From positions 62,001 through 126,000 of the forward strand of contig JADFXM010000003.1 in assembly GCA_015233565.1 (NCBI GenBank): DNA of 64,000 nt, in the 5' to 3' direction. The position numbers and the translations under genes were made by a program. How positions within the stretch are numbered: the stretch's first letter is position 1; every line of letters starts with the position of its first letter. The notes beneath the pieces are model-generated. The model saw nothing but the letters and a program-made list of their open reading frames with translations, did no database searches and was not told the origin of the DNA. This document shows, one piece after another, positions 63,176 through 64,000 of this stretch. The DNA comes from Candidatus Rifleibacteriota bacterium (GTDB lineage Bacteria; Muiribacteriota; Ozemobacteria; Ozemobacterales; Ozemobacteraceae).

Positions 63176-64000
63176 TTATTTCCCTCTGCCCATAACTTTT
63201 TCTTTCTCAGCAGGTCTTTCAGGAGTTTTTCCTTTTTCTGATGATTTTGGGGTTTCTTTTGAGTTGGACACAGGATTTTCGTCTGTTATTGGCGAACCCT
63301 CGATTTTTCTGTAAACGGGTGGTTGAAAGTTCAATTTTACTTTTACTTTTTGAAGCATTTCCATGAATACGTCAGGGTTTTCAATCAAAAAGTCTCGGGC
63401 ATTCTCACGGCCTTGCCCGAGTCTGAGCTCTCCATAGGAATACCATGAACCTGATTTATTAACGATTTTGTTTTCTTCAGCCATATCAAGGATTTCCCCT
63501 TCTTTCGACAACCCTTTTCCGAATACAATGTCGAACCGGGCTTTCCGGAATGGCGGAGAAACTTTATTTTTCACAACTTTGACTTCGGCAAAATAGCCTC
63601 GGGGCGCTTCATCACCATCTTTCAGTGACTCCCTTTTCCGGATATCAATTCGAATGGAAGCGAAAAATTTCAATGCTCTTCCACCTGGAGTTACTTCTGG
63701 GGGGCCATAATGGGCTGCACCGATTTTTTCCCGCAGTTGATTAATGAAAACACAGACTGTCCCGGATCTGCTGACCACGGGGGTTAATTTTCTCATAGCT
63801 TGAGCCATCAATCTTGCCTGGGTTCCAACAGTTGCATCGCCGATGTCACCTTCAAGCTCTTGTTTGGTAGTCAAAGCAGCAACTGAGTCAAGTACAATAA
63901 TATCCACCGCATTTGATCGGACAAGAGTTTCCATGATGTCAAGGGCTTCTTCACCGGATGAGGGTTGGGAAATTAAAAGGTTATCAACATCTACTCCCAG
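63176..64000 (-). CDS. recA: recombinase A (partial, 5' end outside window)
   Basis: This is the C-terminal part of RecA; the frame is open to the right edge. DNA strand exchange motifs are present: LDSVAAL (Walker B), loop 1 region [10 protein letters not shown] and MRKLT, loop 2 [10 protein letters not shown] and GGRALKFF. The Walker A start of the protein lies outside the window. The C-terminal tail is longer than usual, ending in about 50 Lys/Glu/Pro/Ser-rich residues; such tails modulate DNA binding in other RecA proteins, where they are acidic, while this one is mixed in charge. Confidence 0.97.
   Translation of the reverse strand: MGVDVDNLLISQPSSGEEALDIMETLVRSNAVDIIVLDSVAALTTKQELEGDIGDATVGTQARLMAQAMRKLTPVVSRSGTVCVFINQLREKIGAAHYGPPEVTPGGRALKFFASIRIDIRKRESLKDGDEAPRGYFAEVKVVKNKVSPPFRKARFDIVFGKGLSKEGEILDMAEENKIVNKSGSWYSYGELRLGQGRENARDFLIENPDVFMEMLQKVKVKLNFQPPVYRKIEGSPITDENPVSNSKETPKSSEKGKTPERPAEKEKVMGRGK

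Noticed and set aside
1..64000. tRNA genes, CRISPR arrays and insertion sequences
   Set aside because: No T-loop-like sequence in a gap folds as tRNA, no regularly spaced direct repeats were seen, and no transposase or integrase is encoded.

Overview
The window is AT-rich, mostly well-spaced bacterial chromosome, read from the 3' end of a 5'-nucleotidase gene at the left edge to a truncated recA at the right edge. A type II secretion-like secretin, an O-antigen-ligase-like polymerase, lipoproteins and many signal peptides point to a diderm (Gram-negative-type) bacterium. The many TPR proteins, the cyclic nucleotide signalling and the absence of close resemblance to model phyla suggest an uncultured lineage (Riflebacteria-like is a guess, not a result). 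I saw no tRNA, rRNA, CRISPR array, insertion sequence or restriction system.

Left part (1-13 kb): a plus-strand series with an HD-GYP phosphodiesterase, a HAMP/HEAT membrane protein with a decayed cyclase domain, the complete gatCAB amidotransferase, a TPR protein, prmA and a peroxiredoxin, then a convergent SpoIID-like gene. After a 1.1 kb non-coding stretch comes a visibly G+C-richer block (about 13.83-18.58 kb): pfkA, then a CoA-transferase (ctfA, ctfB), an SCP2-type thiolase and acetoacetate decarboxylase. Together the last four can turn acetyl-CoA into acetone. The block looks horizontally acquired and runs tail-to-tail into clpB, whose last codons overlap the end of adc.

Middle part (18.5-43 kb): clpB, a secreted M4/M36-type metallopeptidase, adenosine deaminase, bacterioferritin and a large hybrid histidine kinase. 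A minus-strand series follows from ptsI down to gspE: ptsI, a DUF192 lipoprotein, an O-antigen-ligase/TPR fusion, a coiled-coil membrane protein, an Ig-like lipoprotein, gspD and gspE. A plus-strand surE-nitrilase-birA operon is translationally coupled by GTGA overlaps.

Right part (43-64 kb): a secreted 825-residue protein with long Pro/Ala/Thr and Ser/Asn/Gly tracts, a coiled-coil/zinc-ribbon/TPR protein, a valS-tyrS-thrS tRNA synthetase operon with two small genes, a secreted zincin with helical repeats, and a coupled TPR membrane protein plus GAF/adenylate cyclase pair whose promoter implies a leaderless mRNA. Two tandem phasin-like genes follow behind a near-consensus promoter, then recA.

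The least explained structure is non-coding. A roughly 210-bp repeat occurs twice (13.58 and 62.86 kb). There are two different inverted-repeat elements (13.84 and 55.16 kb). A promoter-led, ORF-free region at 61.46-61.73 kb carries two interleaved complementary pairs, as a pseudoknotted RNA would.
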